A stretch of DNA of 64,000 bases from Crossaster papposus. Lineage: Eukaryota; Echinodermata; Asteroidea; Velatida; Solasteridae. This document shows positions 1-11,975 of this stretch, piece after piece; the first letter of the stretch is position 1; the number at the start of each line of letters is the position of its first letter. The stretch spans positions 310,001-374,000 of the forward strand of contig JBAIAA010000443.1 of NCBI GenBank assembly GCA_037893245.1. The letters are read 5' to 3'. The notes beneath the pieces were generated by a model. It saw only the letters and a program-made list of their open reading frames with translations, ran no database searches and had not been told where the DNA came from. The translations under genes and the position numbers were made by a program.

Positions 1-1101
1 ATGTGAACAACACTAATGTTGCACGAATCTCGGGAAACTTTTTCAAATTCCCGCCAAACTAAAAACGACTCCCGCGAACAATTGACGACGCTTCCGAACC
101 CCCGCCCCGCTAATGTTTGGCGAACATTTGGAACCTAAAATATGAATTTTCACTTTGCCATTTTTTCGGCATTTGCATCATTCGCGAATCGTTCGCGTGC
201 CCCGTAAAAAATCACCCCAACTGTTAAACTGAATATAGTCTGGTTTTCTGCCCTGACAATATTTTCATGTCCAGACTTCTAAAATTTAAGTTCAGGTAGG
301 CCGACAACAAAAATAGTTCACGACCACAGTACACTGCGTAGCTATTTTTATATGATGCAAATGATGCAACAATTCAAATTATGACGGCTTTTTCCCAAAA
401 GGCACATTGGCGTTAAATAGTGATATTATATTTTGTCTGGTGTTGATTTTTGCCAATGCAAGTTTTGATTTCATGCAAAACAAAAATCTGGATCGATGAG
501 CTTTATTTTGTTAACATTGTTTGCCTTACAACCACATAACTCCCAGAAACACTCAAACAGTGCAAAAGTTAACGATAATACCCGACTGTCAATAAAAAGT
601 GTTCAAAACATTTCGGACATTTTCAGGAAAAGGCAGCATTCCCCTTTTTTTTTCGTCATGTGACACTGGACGATACTGGACCTCAAAATTCATCAGGAAT
701 AGTCAGATGTATTTAGTCTGGGAACAGACTAGACTGAATACTGTTTTGACTGGTTTGAATGTTGGCGCAGATCTTGTTTTTTTGAATTACTTGATTTTCT
801 GTTTACAATTTCTTTCACAAAACCCTTGGTTGGTTTGCTATATACTCACTTGCCTAAACGATGAACCCGACCATTGATGTCAGGTACCAGAATCGACCAG
901 TAAAGCAACTTTGTTAGACAGCACGAACTAATCTGATTATCTCTCTGAGGAGTACAATGCAATGCACACAATAACACAGCTGTGTTTCTTTATATTGCTG
1001 CCAACTGACCCAAATAGTGACTTCTGCATAGGAGGGTTAATGCACAACCCACAACCTGACCCCCCTCACTTATAACCTGTCCGTTTTGATTCCATCCACA
1101 G
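1..1101. other. No gene recognised (ATR 5' side)
   Basis: AT-rich sequence with no recognisable coding exon. The chance open frame at 599-877 has no family signature. The ATR start codon and the first ~100 codons would lie here or further left, but I cannot identify them. Confidence 0.5.
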
Positions 1102-1272
1102 GTCTGAATACGTGGCTGCTATCTTGTCTGATCCGGATTCTCAATGATTACTTCTGTCTTGACCTTCATGATCAGATTGTCAAAGTTATGGTATCTCTGC
1201 TTCATGCTGTCAAGTACAAGGATCCACCTTCCTTTTCTGAGCTTCTCAATGAGCTCTGTAGATTTGTAACAG
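1102..1272 (+). CDS. ATR: ATR exon 1 of those visible
   Basis: Acceptor CATCCACAG and donor GTGAGA. Reads LNTWLLSCLIRIL through LLNELCRFVT, matching the human ATR stretch around residues 100-150 (helical HEAT region). It ends in phase 1, which joins correctly to the exon at 1878. Confidence 0.8.
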
Positions 1273-1877
1273 GTGAGATTCACACGAACGTTATTTATTT
1301 TGTGTTAATTGTCAGTAATATAAAAATTAGTAATTTTTTTTCTTTTTCTAATTGATTTTTTTATTGCTATTCTGGTACCTTATCGTTAAACGCTGTTTTC
1401 ATCGAACTTTGCATCGCCAATAATCGACGTTCATGTTAACTAACTTTTTTATTTTTTTATTTTTTTATTTTTTTATTTTGCCACCATGTGGCAGGTTTTC
1501 ACAGATCGCATCACATTTTAGATATGAAGCTCACAATATCATGAAGTATCCTACTTGATGGCATGTAAATACAGTCAAGTCTCGTTAAATACAAACTCGA
1601 CCGGACCTAGCAAAATGGTTGGGTATATTAGATTTTTGTTTCGGTCCCATTCACTGTGCACATAAATGCAGAGTTAATGCACATGTCTATTGTCCATGAC
1701 ACCTTGCAAGAGATTATAAATCCAACGTCATACTTATCTCAAGGGTGGACAAAAAATGCATTCAGTTTGACTTTCAAGTGAATAAAATTAAATGCGGCAA
1801 AAACAAACGAAAAAGCAAAAGATCAGTAACATTGCAAGATAGGTTTATCAAGTCTCGGTTTTATGTTTTGCGTACAG

Positions 1878-1990
1878 ATGTATCTGCAGCCGTCTTGAAC
1901 AACTTTGCGGCTGGCGATGTTGAAGAACTAGAACCTCCTCTGATAATGAAGCACTTTACTGTTGATGTAGACAAGCTAAGCAGCTTGGAG
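1878..1990 (+). CDS. ATR: ATR exon 2
   Basis: Acceptor TTTTGCGTACAG and donor GTATGA. The first two bases complete an Asp codon from the previous exon. Reads DVSAAVLNNFAAGDVEELE then PPLIMKHFTVD, similar to the human segment before the block on metazoan ATR that continues LEFIEV. Ends in phase 0. A longer open frame from 1745 exists, but the in-phase acceptor favours 1878. Confidence 0.7.
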
Positions 1991-2740
1991 GTATGATGGC
2001 ATCAAATAAATGTATATGTTTAACCCTAACTACCCCAAACCTATCAACTCCAACTGCAGGTTTTGGCAGGTTTGGTACCAAACTTTAGCAACTAGTTGTT
2101 AGACTTTGTTTGACTCGGTACCAAAGGCCCATGAAGACCCTGTTGAATTATGTGAAGTTTAGGAGGGAAAGGCATGAGACGGGTAACGTTTTTGGAGTTT
2201 GGGGAAATGCACAGGCATTTATCATTTTTATGGGTGACCCACGGCTGTTCACGGCACAGTTCCTGGTCAACTGCTTGTGTACATACATGTACACCCTGAG
2301 TGTGTCCTCACTCAATAACATATATACTATTAGCCAGTCATCACTGCAGAGATCTCACACTGAACAATGAATTGACCCATCTGTATCAAGTCAATCAAAC
2401 TGTTGGAGTTTGGCAGGTTTAGTACTGTTAGGTTCAGTTAGGTTCATTTACTGAATCTGTGTGAGCTGTTGAAGTTTGTTAGAGAGGCTTTTTAGTGCGA
2501 GAGCCTTTGAAAAAACAGACGCAACTTAAAAATATACAGAAGACCTCGAATAGATTTTCAAACAATTTTTTACCTATGCCAAACTTCAGGTGCCGATTAC
2601 TTGAAACAAGGTTCTGGGGGACATTCCTCATTTAGCCTCAGTAGATCACAAATGTTGGGATTCTTCGACTAACTTGCCGCGTCTTTTTCCTACTCTTCCT
2701 GTTGAACGGTGTTTGATTTGTTTATGTCTGGTTTGTATAG

Positions 2741-2832
2741 GAGCAGGAAGAAATGTTATGCACCTACAGAAACTCCCGACCGATCACGTTGAGGTATCAC
2801 ACTAACTGCAATCTCCTTCAGTTGAACCTGAC
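2741..2832 (+). CDS. ATR: Possible ATR exon 3
   Basis: A 92-nt open segment between acceptor TTTGTATAG and donor GTGAGT. It is predicted mainly because its phases (0 in, 2 out) exactly bridge the exons at 1878 and 3793. Sequence similarity to human ATR is weak, so it may be a chance exon. Confidence 0.4.
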
Positions 2833-3011
2833 GTGAGTATGAACACATTTATTTTCTTTGTATGAGAAACATTTTGCAACTCTACTGGTTATTCGTTGAT
2901 ACCCAACAGTTTTTGCTGTGTTTGTTCCTAATGTTGGTAGGGGTATATACTTGTGTATTTCTCACAGTGGATCACTGGCCAGTCGCATGTATTTCAGGAT
3001 CAGTAATTTGT

Positions 3012-3330
3012 GGAGTGCTTTGATCTCATAGTCTGCAGCATTGAATTTGTGATTTGCAGGGAATTCTACAGGAAATGTGTTCGAGTCCAGCCTTTGGTTA
3101 TGGTGCGTGTGCCCTTGGGCAAGGCGCTTTGTCATTCATTGCTTCTCTCCACCCAGGAGTAAATGAGTACCTGTTAGGGCAGAGAATGTTATTGCGGTTG
3201 ATTTTAGCTGTTTTGCACCAAAATGGTGGCATCGAGCTGTATACTCCCCAAGGATCTTAGATGGAATTTGGAATATTTCTTTGACCCAATAAGCAGGGGT
3301 AATAATGCACCCATGCCACTCTGCTTTATA
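3012..3330 (+). repeat. SINE-like repeat, family A
   Basis: Contains a pol III B-box-like stretch (TTCGAGTCCAGCC), a 'cccttgggcaaggcgct' body and a 'tctccacccaggagtaaatg' tail. Related copies lie at about 33690-34010, 39545-39665 (partial) and 50640-50860 (3' part), which identifies it as a dispersed short retroelement. The apparent open frames across it are not genes. Confidence 0.75.
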
Positions 3331-3792
3331 ATGCAGCATCCTAATTGGTACAAGGGTAGATATCAAAAATAGGTTGACCCCTGCGTCATAGGTCAATTTG
3401 ACAATTTTCGTACTGGCCAGACTTGTACTTGTTCAGGTTTCCAATGGTTAAAGTTGCCTCAAGGAGTGTTTGTAGGTCTTGTCACTATCTGGTTTGTAAA
3501 TCACTTTGTCATACAGACGAACGTACCATTGATTACAAGCGCTCATTGGCTAAATACACAGTAGCGCGTTAATTACTTCCAGCTCCACTCTGTGTGAAAT
3601 GTATGCGGGTTCAAGTTTAAGTGTCGTCACACTAACGAACCGGATACTAATGAATTCAGTTTAAAAACCTAAATTATTCGGGTCTCTTTACGTCACTTTT
3701 ATTAGAAAAAAAAATTTCCCTGCCGTTTTGATACATTTGTGCGATAAAAGTGGTTATTAAATATACATTAAACTCTCTGTGTGTTTTTTCAG

Positions 3793-3910
3793 GAAACTAC
3801 TAAATGAGTTGATTTATGACGTGACACTGGTAACCTCCTTCCATCAGTCTCCAGGCTTTTGGTCCACTTTGGTCCAACAGTTTGATGCCGGCCAGTACGA
3901 AGTCAAACAG
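3793..3910 (+). CDS. ATR: ATR exon 4
   Basis: Strong acceptor GTGTTTTTTCAG and donor GTAACT. Reads LLNELIYDVTLVTSFH then FWSTLVQQFDAGQYEVKQ. It ends in phase 0, matching the next exon. Similarity is moderate; position and phase support it. Confidence 0.7.
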
Positions 3911-4266
3911 GTAACTTCAACTTCTGCTTTATTTACCAATATGAAAATAACAGGCAGGCTAATTTACCTGGACCAGTCAAAAAGTAACCAATTCAAAAAC
4001 TATTAGAAATCTTACTTGTCAAGATATTAGTGACCAGCGAGTGCGTTGTTCGAATGCTTGCGCACACCATTCACAGGTAAACCAATTCAAATTTGGACTC
4101 AGCAAATTTAAATTTAAATCAAAATCTTACAATATTGTTTTATTTGGAGCAATGAGCTAAAACTTCATCAGGTTGAGTTGCCAAGCACCTTTCTTTATAT
4201 TTTAAACACTTTTGTTGCTTCAAACGATAAAAATGCACAACTGACAAATGGTACGCCATCTCTTAA

Positions 4267-4500
4267 CCAGTTCGCGCCTGGATTATTTTAACATCACCGA
4301 GCCGAGGGACGTGATTATTTTTAACGAAACTCGATCCGAAGCAGGTTCAGGCCGATAGTGCCGGGAAGCACACCCATGCATTTCCGGCCTTACTCGCTGC
4401 TGACAGACATTTCCGAACTTGAACTTGGTGTGTTTATGCGTCATCCGTTTTGAATTTGGGGAAAACTTTGCGTTTATATACGTCATCTGGCGCGAACTGG
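4267..4500. mobile_element. piggyBac-type MITE, family CCAGTTCGCGCC, copy 1
   Basis: A 234-bp element flanked on both sides by TTAA (4263-4266, 4501-4504) with terminal inverted repeats CCAGTTCGCGCC / GGCGCGAACTGG. No coding capacity. TTAA duplications are typical of piggyBac-mobilised elements. Further copies: 14636-14845, 58608-58842, and truncated pieces at 51898 and 52499-52680. Confidence 0.88.
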
Positions 4501-4532
4501 TTAAATCATTGGTAATTATATCATTATAACAG

Positions 4533-4666
4533 GCGACCCTAGATGTCATAACCAAGTTACTTCCTCTGAACGGACTACCAACGACGGACATTCTGAACAA
4601 GCTGATGCAACTCATGCTGTTCTTCCTGACGTTGTTCCTCTCTGTAGATGACCTGGAGGGATACGG
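4533..4666 (+). CDS. ATR: ATR exon 5
   Basis: Acceptor CATTATAACAG and donor GTGAGT. Reads TLDVITKLLPLNGLPTTDIL and LFLSVDDLEG, matching the human FLTELFQLGGLP region by pattern. Enters in phase 0 and leaves in phase 2. A MITE ends 32 bp upstream of the acceptor. Confidence 0.85.
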
Positions 4667-5482
4667 GTGAGTTGAATCCAAAGTAAGGCTGTGCATCGGA
4701 ACAAGGTACCCGAGTACCCGACCGTGGATGTCAGGAACCGGTTCCAGATTATGGAACAGAGTACCCGTAACCAACTTTACAAATGACATAGTAACTTCTC
4801 AGACAATGAAATTGAATGGTTTTGAATGTCATTTGTTGATTATTTTAAACGTGAAACCAGGCTACAAAATATGAGTCGATAGTGTAGTTACGGGCCCCTC
4901 TCTAGTTTCGATCAAATTAGAGTCAAGGGTGTTTTGTTATCATTCCAAAATGACTTCATCAACTTCGAATATAATTCTCTTGATTCTAATGACACTAATG
5001 TTTTTAAATTTGAACAGTTTCTTGCTTGAAAAAATTGTGTTTTTTGGTTTTTGTCTTACGAAGCAATGCGGTTTTGTCTATTCAATGTTTTGGGTGTCGC
5101 CATCTTTATGCAGAAATAACTCTTTAACCCTAACCCTCCAGGTTATTTTTGATAGACAGCCTAGGCCTGGCCACACCCAGCAAAGTGCAGCAACTGTCTA
5201 AACAACTTGGTAGTACATGTACAGTGCAGAAACATCCATCAGGTCAAAAATCTTAAGGTCAAACTGCCCTAGAGTCACTGATTACCGAACGCAGCCGATT
5301 CATCTCTGGCATTGTTCAATGGGGACTAGCTCTCAATAGTCTTATACTGTGGTATTAATACACTGGTGTCGACAGCAGAATGCATCAAAGTGCCCCCAGG
5401 CTTTTTTTCTGATGCACTGTGCTGTGTGTAGCAGGGTTAGGGTTAAGAAGAAAACAATTTAAATTTGTTTGAACCCCCAAAG
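4667..5482. other. ATR intron without recognisable features
   Basis: AT-rich intron. I see no exon or repeat boundary that I can support. Confidence 0.4.
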
Positions 5483-5646
5483 GGACATGGTGGGCTTGGA
5501 GAAAAGTCTAGCTTCCTGCCTCAAGGAGTTGTTCTCCCTTGATCAAACCTACTACCTACGTCATCTACCAGTCTCGGTTCTTAACGTTACCATGGAGACC
5601 ATGGCAAGCTATCTACCAATCCGAGGTCTTGGAGTGATTCAAACAG
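5483..5646 (+). CDS. ATR: ATR exon 6
   Basis: Acceptor ACCCCCAAAG and donor GTGGGT. Reads LEKSLASCLKELFSLDQTYY and VLNVTMETMASYLPIRG, corresponding to the human block with LSKLIKTLFPFEAEAY. It leaves in phase 1, while the next recognisable exon at 10792 enters in phase 0. An exon of 3n+2 nt (about 50 residues in human) is therefore missing between them. Confidence 0.85.
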
Positions 5647-5835
5647 GTGGGTCACTTTTTCTTGCCGTAATTAAGTCTTTATTACAAACTGGCTCGGGAG
5701 GGACGCGAACCCACAGTCAATAATGAGTTGAAGCTTTCACGCAAAATGTACATATTGCCGATGCAAATTCCATTTCTTAAAAGATTTTGGCTGTGGTTCC
5801 TGTTGCTTTGTCAGACTTGAACCACCCATCTGACC

Positions 5836-5990
5836 CCGGCTAGCTTGGTGGTGGAGTGGTAAGACATCTGCACTAGAAAGCAAAAGGTCGTGGGTTCGAG
5901 TCCGACCTGAGTAGTTTGTAGCAATTTTCTCACAAGACGTCTGAGTATACAATCTTTAAAAAATACTTCAGGAAAGTGCAAATCCAAAAT
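5836..5990 (+). repeat. tRNA-derived SINE, family B
   Basis: tRNA-like head with A-box-like TTGGTGGTGGAGTGGTAAG and B-box GTGGGTTCGAGTCC, then a non-tRNA tail with 'gagtatac'. Related copies lie near 11325-11420, 13994-14100, 16842-16980 and 26140-26290. It does not fold as a complete tRNA with CCA-end pairing, so it is a SINE. Confidence 0.75.
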
Positions 5991-6344
5991 TAAAATGTAC
6001 ATCTTTCTGATGCAAAATCAACATTTTGGCAACTTTAGAATTTCATTAAAATCTTATGAATAATTTACTTCAGCGTGAGGAAAGTTAGCAGTATCCTGAC
6101 GCCACTTCAGTGGTTGTTGTAAAAAGGTTACAGAGATTCTAAACAAATTCTAATTATTTCCTAACAAAATTGACAATGTTTCTCAGTCCCAAATTCAACA
6201 TTTTTGCACTGATTGACCTTCATTACGTACCGTATGTTCATATTGTACCGCCTGTGTATCAGCTTAGTTTGAATAGACTTACTTGATGCGCCTAGTCTCC
6301 GGTAAATTTACCTAGGGATGGGGGTGGTCTGTGCGATACCTTAA

Positions 6345-6623
6345 CCCTGCGAGCAGCCATGGGGCGGATTCGGTAGGCACATTTGTTACTCTTTCTAACT
6401 TCCATATGAAGCCGTCGGCGTATTCCATTCCAATTTTTCGTATTCCTCATTGACACACACAAGTTTAAAGTGGTATAGTCACTTTTGAGGAAGGAGTCCA
6501 CTAGGGGTCACTCGAGTCGCGAGAAACCTGGGCCCCAGCGAAAAACCCATTCACTTGTGCACAAAATGGGCCCCATTAACTTGTGCACAAATTGGGCTCT
6601 TTTTGCTTGCGCAGCTCGCAGGG
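6345..6623. mobile_element. piggyBac-type MITE, family CCCTGCGAGC
   Basis: A 279-bp non-coding element flanked by TTAA (6341-6344, 6624-6627), with imperfect terminal repeats CCCTGCGAGCAG and CAGCTCGCAGGG. Internal sequence holds two near-copies of a CTTGTGCACAAA motif. It uses the same target site as the CCAGTTCGCGCC family but has unrelated ends. Confidence 0.8.
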
Positions 6624-6973
6624 TTAAGACAATAGAAACAACTAAAGTTCGCAGTACTAACATACGTGTCATTTAGGCCGCTTACTGAAATTGACTAGCC
6701 GTGCCGGCCGCGTTCTTTCTGCAGACTCCTGCAGACTTTTTAAACAAAAGAGCCCTTAGTTACCCGTCCTAGCACGGGCCAGAACGCTTCATTTAAATAA
6801 CAAACAACGTGAATATACCCGATCTTCTGCAGACCCGCCGGGCCAGCTGGAGCGCTAGGGAGCTAATTTAAATATGAATAATTACGACGATGGCCGGTCA
6901 GTCTGCAGAATACCGACTTGCAAAACCGCAACTATTTTGATGGTTTGGCATACTGGCCCTGGATCACGAACAT

Positions 6974-7066
6974 GGCTGTTTTTCAAACATCAGCTTTGTC
7001 TTCGTTCTGCAGTTTAGCAATAGGCTTTAGCCTGATACAGAGCCGAAGCCAGGGATTTTGTAAACG
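6974..7066. mobile_element. Short MITE, family GTTTTCCAAAC (copy in left arm)
   Basis: About 95 bp with ends ending in GGCTGTTTTTCAAAC and GATTTTGTAAACGG and internal CTTCGTTCTGCAG. Its mirror copy is at 9786-9882. Independent copies are at 9292-9397, 31144-31263 and 60131-60238, which define the family. Confidence 0.65.
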
Positions 7067-9291
7067 GTCCAAGTACAAGTATTATTTATAAGTTAACGAT
7101 CGTGGTCGTTATTTGGAGGGCCCGGTTCACTATTATAAATATTAGGAAACAAAATACAGAATAGTTGACTAAATAGCATACCAAACTGGTTATTGGCGAC
7201 ATTAAAAGAACATGCATGCATGTCACGAACACGAATAGAGGGCATTGGTTTAAAATTATTAAGAGATATTATTTATTATTTTTAAGGGGGGTTATTTTAG
7301 GGGATTAAGAAAAATGTATCCCTATCGGGAAATCCCCGCTGGCACGCAATAATTCAAGTTGCTACATACTGTACATGTAGCTAGCTACGGGAAACACGAC
7401 GACAGTTTATGTATGCACTTTATGTATGCAGATATGGGACGCACAAGTAATTTTAAGTACGGACAATGTTTGTGTGGCACAACTTCCAGTACAGAAGTTT
7501 CCTCTCCAAGTTGATAAATTAAAGCAAATTAATTCTTCCCAATGCTGACGGTACGGTGCAAATCGTCGTGTTTTTGTTTACACTGTAGCAGGCCTCTGGA
7601 CGGCTAATCAACAGTTGCTTATTCTTCCGTCCACGGTGTTCCTGTGCTGGCGACAACATACTAGCTGCATGCAGGATTGTCTGACCATTTATTATACATG
7701 GTCTGACGAATTGTTTACATTCGCACAATCCGAAAGTATGCCACGTTAGGCCTGATTTAATATATATTCATTGTGAACATCCGTTTTAAAATGCATTTCA
7801 TCCGAGAAATAAATAGTCTGAAAAGGCCCCCCGCCCCAGGGACAATGTAATTTTGCGGCTCCTGTGAGTTTCTACAAACTGTCCAAACCTATTCAAAGTG
7901 CGAGTCGGAAATCTAGCCAATTTTGTTTTCTAGATTTTTCATTGACAAAAAAGTGTTTCAAAAATCTTTAACGCTACCTTTTAAAATGCACTTCATCCGA
8001 GAAATAAATAGTCTAAAAGTCCACCCCCCCCCCCCCCCCCCCCCCCCCCCCGCCCCAGGGACTGAACAAAAAAATTACCAAAAGCAAAAGTCATTTAACA
8101 ATTTAACACTGGTTTCCTTGACAACAATGTTCCTATGCAACCATCCATGTTTTGGCCTTTATTAGCGTCTTCAGGCCGATAATCTCATTGGTGCTAGAAT
8201 TCCGTCTCCATGACAATCTGCTGTCTAGCGCTTAGTTCCCACGGTCAATACTTGGCGATGGGCCAAGAAGTTTCCCGCGCAACGCATCAGTTTAAGTTGT
8301 GGACGGCTGTTTACTGTGCAATGTTCCTACATGGAGGTCTGCAAGCGCCGTCATCCCCGACGATTTAAGCTGCTTGTTTAAGTATTTTTAAAAATAACAT
8401 TTAATTGAATTGATATAAATCTGCCTAGGATTTTCTAATAGTTTACCTGTCCCAAAACAACTTCACTGATGTCACAAGGAACCGTGTGTAAAAACAAAAT
8501 CAAAGTTATACTGTATCATAAAAAAACAAATTTGTCCACCCTAAACATTTTACATTTATAAATTATCAGAGTGTATGGTCTAGTAGGCTGAATGACCAGG
8601 GGATTGGAAGTTATTCGCCAGATGCAGACAACATGGTCCCGGGAACAGGGAGTTTATGAATAACTCACTGGAATTACTTTTGTCGACTGGTAACAATTAT
8701 ATAATTGAGAGATACCTTTCCTACATGATACAGCATTGTCGCCATGTGTGTTTTTCTAATCATCCTAAAAAATAATATTTTCTTGCCCGTCTATAATTAT
8801 AAAATAAATATGTATTTCTAAAATTCCTATAAACATTATTAAACAACGGATGTTCACATATATATTAAATCAGGCCTAACGTGGCATACTTTCGGATTGT
8901 GCGAATGTAAACAATTCGTTAGACCATAATAAAATGGTCAGACAATCCATGCAGCTATAGCTAGTATGTTTTCGCCAGCCCAGGAACACCACGGAAGAAT
9001 AATAAGCAACCGTTGATTATCCGTCCAGAGGCCTGCTACAGTGTCGAAAAACACCGACGATTTGCACCATACCATCAGCATTGGGAAGAATTAATTTGCT
9101 TTAATTTATCAACTTGGAGAAAAAAATTCTGTACTGGAAGTTGTGCCACACAAACATTGTCCGTTAAAATTACTTGTGCGTCCCATATATGCATTTTCAG
9201 AGTGCATACATAAACGGTCGTCGTGTTCCCCGATGCGTAGCTAGCTACATGTAGCAACTTGAATTATTGCGTGCCAGCGGGAATTTCCCGA

Positions 9292-9397
9292 GGCCGTTTT
9301 CCAAACCCCAACTTCGTCTCAACTGAGGCTTCGTTCCTGTAGTTTGGCAATAATGATGGAGCCCGCATAGGGCCTAGGCTGGGGTTTGGAAAACCGC
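9292..9397. mobile_element. Short MITE, family GTTTTCCAAAC (right arm only)
   Basis: Starts GGCCGTTTTCCAAACCCC and ends GGGGTTTGGAAAACCGCC. Absent from the matching position of the left arm, so it inserted after the palindrome formed, or was lost from the other arm. Confidence 0.7.
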
Positions 9398-10182
9398 CAG
9401 CGTGCTTTTAGTTCCAAGTTGTGCAATGCATGCGTGCGATCGCGAAGATCGCTGTTTCGAGTATAATATCGCGTAAAGTTTTTTCTTTTCGTTTAGCAGT
9501 TTAAAACATAAAGATGGATAGAATATGCAAGATAAAGGTATCAGAGGAAATAAGAGATTCTAATCTTTGTTTAAATGATGCAAACTTTAAGAAACTTTGT
9601 GATTAATTTTGCAGTGTCTGTTCGTGAAAACAGAAAAAGGCCATGTATCAATTAGTCCCTTCGTGAAAACGAAAAACTCGCTTATAGGGATACATTTTCC
9701 TTTTTCATTATAGTGTTTATAATAGTGAACCGGGCCCTCCAAATAACGAACACGATCTTTAACCTATAAATAATACTTGTACTTGGACCGTTTTCAAAAT
9801 CCCTGGCTTCGGCTCTGTATCAGGCTAAAGCCTATTGCTAAACTGCAGAACGAAGACAAAGCTGATGTTTGAAAAACAGCCATGTTCGTGATCCGGGGCC
9901 AGTATGCCAAACCATCAAATTAGTTGCGGTTTTGCAAGTCGGTATTCTGCAGACTGACCGGCCATCGTTGTAACTATTCATATTTAAATTAGCTCCCTAG
10001 CGCTCCAGATGGCCCGGCGGGTCTGCAGAAGATCGGGTATATTCACGTTGTTTGTCATTTAAATGAAGCATTCTGGCCCGTGCTAGGACGGGTAACTAAG
10101 GGCTCTTTTGTTAAAAAAGTCTGCAGGAGTCTGCAGAAAGAACGCGGCCGGCACGCTAAGTCAATTTCAGTAAGCGGCCTTA

Positions 10183-10791
10183 GTATTGTATAGCAAATAT
10201 TATTACACTGTCTTGTTTGAAGGTTTGTATTTGTAGATGCTGAAAAAACAAACAAAAACAATCATGTTCTTGTAGTCTTGTTTCCTGATCCCACTTAAGA
10301 TGAAACGGAGCGATTGATAAACGTCGGGGAATTGTACGGATGGGAAACTGGTGTAGCTGGCTTGCACCCATTCATATCGATTTTTTTTTTAAAAGCGGAC
10401 ACACTGAATATGGTAAATTCAAGGTAGTATTTCCAAGAAACTAGTTTTTTCCCAACGCTGGTCAGCCGACCAGAAAATGATATAAAAATACCACTTTTTA
10501 AAAAACATTCGGTACACCAGGTGCCATAATTTCACAGAATGCTTTACACTGTAAAGTTTACTTTTACATAATTTTTCAGAATGTTTTACACTGAGCCGAA
10601 TCGAGAGATTTTGGTTAAACAAATCTAGAAAGATTCCCTATCTATCCAAACTCTTTTTTCTGCTTAGATTGTTTTCTTTCTTCTATTTTTTTATATCTTT
10701 TTGACCACCCTGTAGATTGGTTAAAACATTGGCTTGGTGTTGATAAAGATTTAGGGCAATTTAAAACAAAATTACCTTGATTTCTCCTCAG
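10183..10791. other. ATR intron, no feature recognised
   Basis: AT-rich intron between the palindromic element and the next ATR exon. The exon expected here or before the element is not visible. Confidence 0.4.
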
Positions 10792-11078
10792 TTTGTTGTA
10801 GCACCTCTCCTGAGGACAATCCAGAATGAATTCACCTCCTGCCAAACCCACAAATCGGCACCCCAGCCGTCAATGCGCCTCTCTACCCTTACGACAACAT
10901 CGTCAGCGTCACTCAGCTCTGTCAGCAGAAAGGATGTCCTCATCTCCATGGAGACCGTCGCCATGGATACCAGCAGCTCCTGCACAAGCAGCGGCGACGA
11001 GAGACAAGACAAGAGGAGACGCCTGGCATTGCACAGGACACCGGGCAAGAAGGGAGGCAAAACGGGAGGCAAAACAGG
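10792..11078 (+). CDS. ATR: ATR exon 7 with basic nuclear-type segment
   Basis: Acceptor ATTTCTCCTCAG and donor GTGCGA (weak but phase-correct). Reads FVVAPLLRTIQNE, a Ser/Thr-rich linker, then the basic stretch QDKRRRLALHRTPGKKGGK. Human ATR has an equivalent acidic-to-basic linker with KRRRLSSS at this place. The linker is disordered, consistent with a loop between HEAT blocks. Exit phase 2 matches the next exon. Confidence 0.85.
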
Positions 11079-11129
11079 GTGCGAATGAAAAACCAAAACG
11101 TTTGCATCACCCTTAACCTAAATCTTATG

Positions 11130-11420
11130 AATAGTTTGATTATTATTTATTATTATTAATTCTTTCTGGCTATAAAACCAAATTTCCCTTAAAAGTGCTC
11201 TATGCACTGTAGCTCACAAGCCTGAAGAAACATAAAGAGAACGCAGGTCCCAGCGGTGGAAGGCGAGGAAAGAACTGCTGCGCCAACCTAACTCTGCTAT
11301 TGTGGTGCCTGCTCCTATATCAAGCTTGGTGTTCGAGTAGTAGGACTTCTGCACTAGTAAGCACGAGTGCGTGAGTTTGAGTCCCACTCGAGTAGCTTTT
11401 CAGTATTGCCAATTTAAATT
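11130..11420 (+). repeat. SINE-like repeat, family C
   Basis: Begins with a TTATTATTATT tract, contains 'gctcacaagcctgaagaaac', and continues into a tRNA-like segment with GAGTTTGAGTCCCACTC. Related sequences occur at 34420-34600 and 58180-58530, all with the 'cctgaagaaacc' motif. Orientation of the source element is uncertain. Confidence 0.6.
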
Positions 11421-11569
11421 GCAGCCACAATCAGCATTCGGGGTTCAGGTCACTCACTGAACTGACAAATAATTGCGACCTCGAGCGCATGCATTGTTTT
11501 AACAATTGCGCACACTATTTGCATATTACAAACTAACTACTAAAGAAAATGTCCATGAATGCCCCTCTG

Positions 11570-11975
11570 TTATGCATCTTTGGAAATGACCTTCTTTTAG
11601 AGCATCGGATTGCAAGGTTCGAGGTACAAATCAGCCCCCGCTCACCCACCATATGGGTAGCACTTCGGTGCGGTATAAGGTGAACTGGGAGTTGAAGACA
11701 GATGTGGCGCTCCGTCTCAACAATTGATCTTCCTGGTCTAGCACTAACAAAAAGGGGATACACTCTTTAGTTGTGTGGCTCAGTCGGTAGAGCATCAGAC
11801 CAAGGATTGCAAGGTCCGCGGTTCAAATCTGCCTTCGCTCACCCAGCGTATGGGTAGTACTTCGGTGCGGTAAGTGAACTGGGAGTTGAAAACAGGTGTG
11901 GCGCTCTGTCTCAACAATTGATCTTCCTGGTCTAGCACTAACAAAAAGAGGGATAGACTCCCTTGCTGTATTGCT
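11570..11975 (+). repeat. Two tandem tRNA-derived SINE copies, family D
   Basis: Two ~200-bp units (about 11570-11765 and 11766-11975). The second has a clear tRNA-like head: GTGTGGCTCAGTCGGTAGAG (A box) and CGCGGTTCAAATC (B box), then a shared tail 'ctcacccagcgtatgggtag' and 'ttgatcttcctggtctagca'. Duplication of the whole unit suggests tandem insertion or local duplication. Confidence 0.78.

Larger units (their letters stand above)
6676..10179. mobile_element. Giant 3.5-kb inverted-repeat (fold-back) element
   Basis: The two halves are inverted copies. About 6676-7139 pairs with 9716-10179, and 7330-7785 pairs with 8842-9285. Ends read GGCCGCTTACTGAAATTGAC and its complement, flanked by TTA (6673-6675, 10180-10182), a three-base duplication like that of PIF/Harbinger elements. 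The middle portions of the arms differ (7140-7330 versus 9286-9715); the right one carries an extra ~105-bp MITE. The loop (7786-8841) has a C tract at 8023-8051 and a local ~60-bp duplication. No transposase is visible, so it is non-autonomous. It sits in the ATR intron where an exon is missing. Confidence 0.85.

Noticed and set aside
3054..3396. Short genes on both strands
   Set aside because: Both frames lie across a SINE that recurs elsewhere in the window.
4283..4789. 168-residue minus-strand open frame
   Set aside because: It runs through a non-coding MITE and antisense to ATR exon 5; no family signature.
8023..8051. Poly-C tract as a functional site
   Set aside because: Homopolymer tracts of C or G occur several times here (19240, 52797, 61110, 61820); most likely slippage.
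10788..11116. Antisense and shifted frames over ATR exon 7
   Set aside because: Shadows of the real exon, which is supported by splice phase and similarity.
11766..11840. tRNA gene
   Set aside because: A and B boxes are present, but there is no closed acceptor stem, and the unit is tandemly duplicated with a common tail: a SINE.
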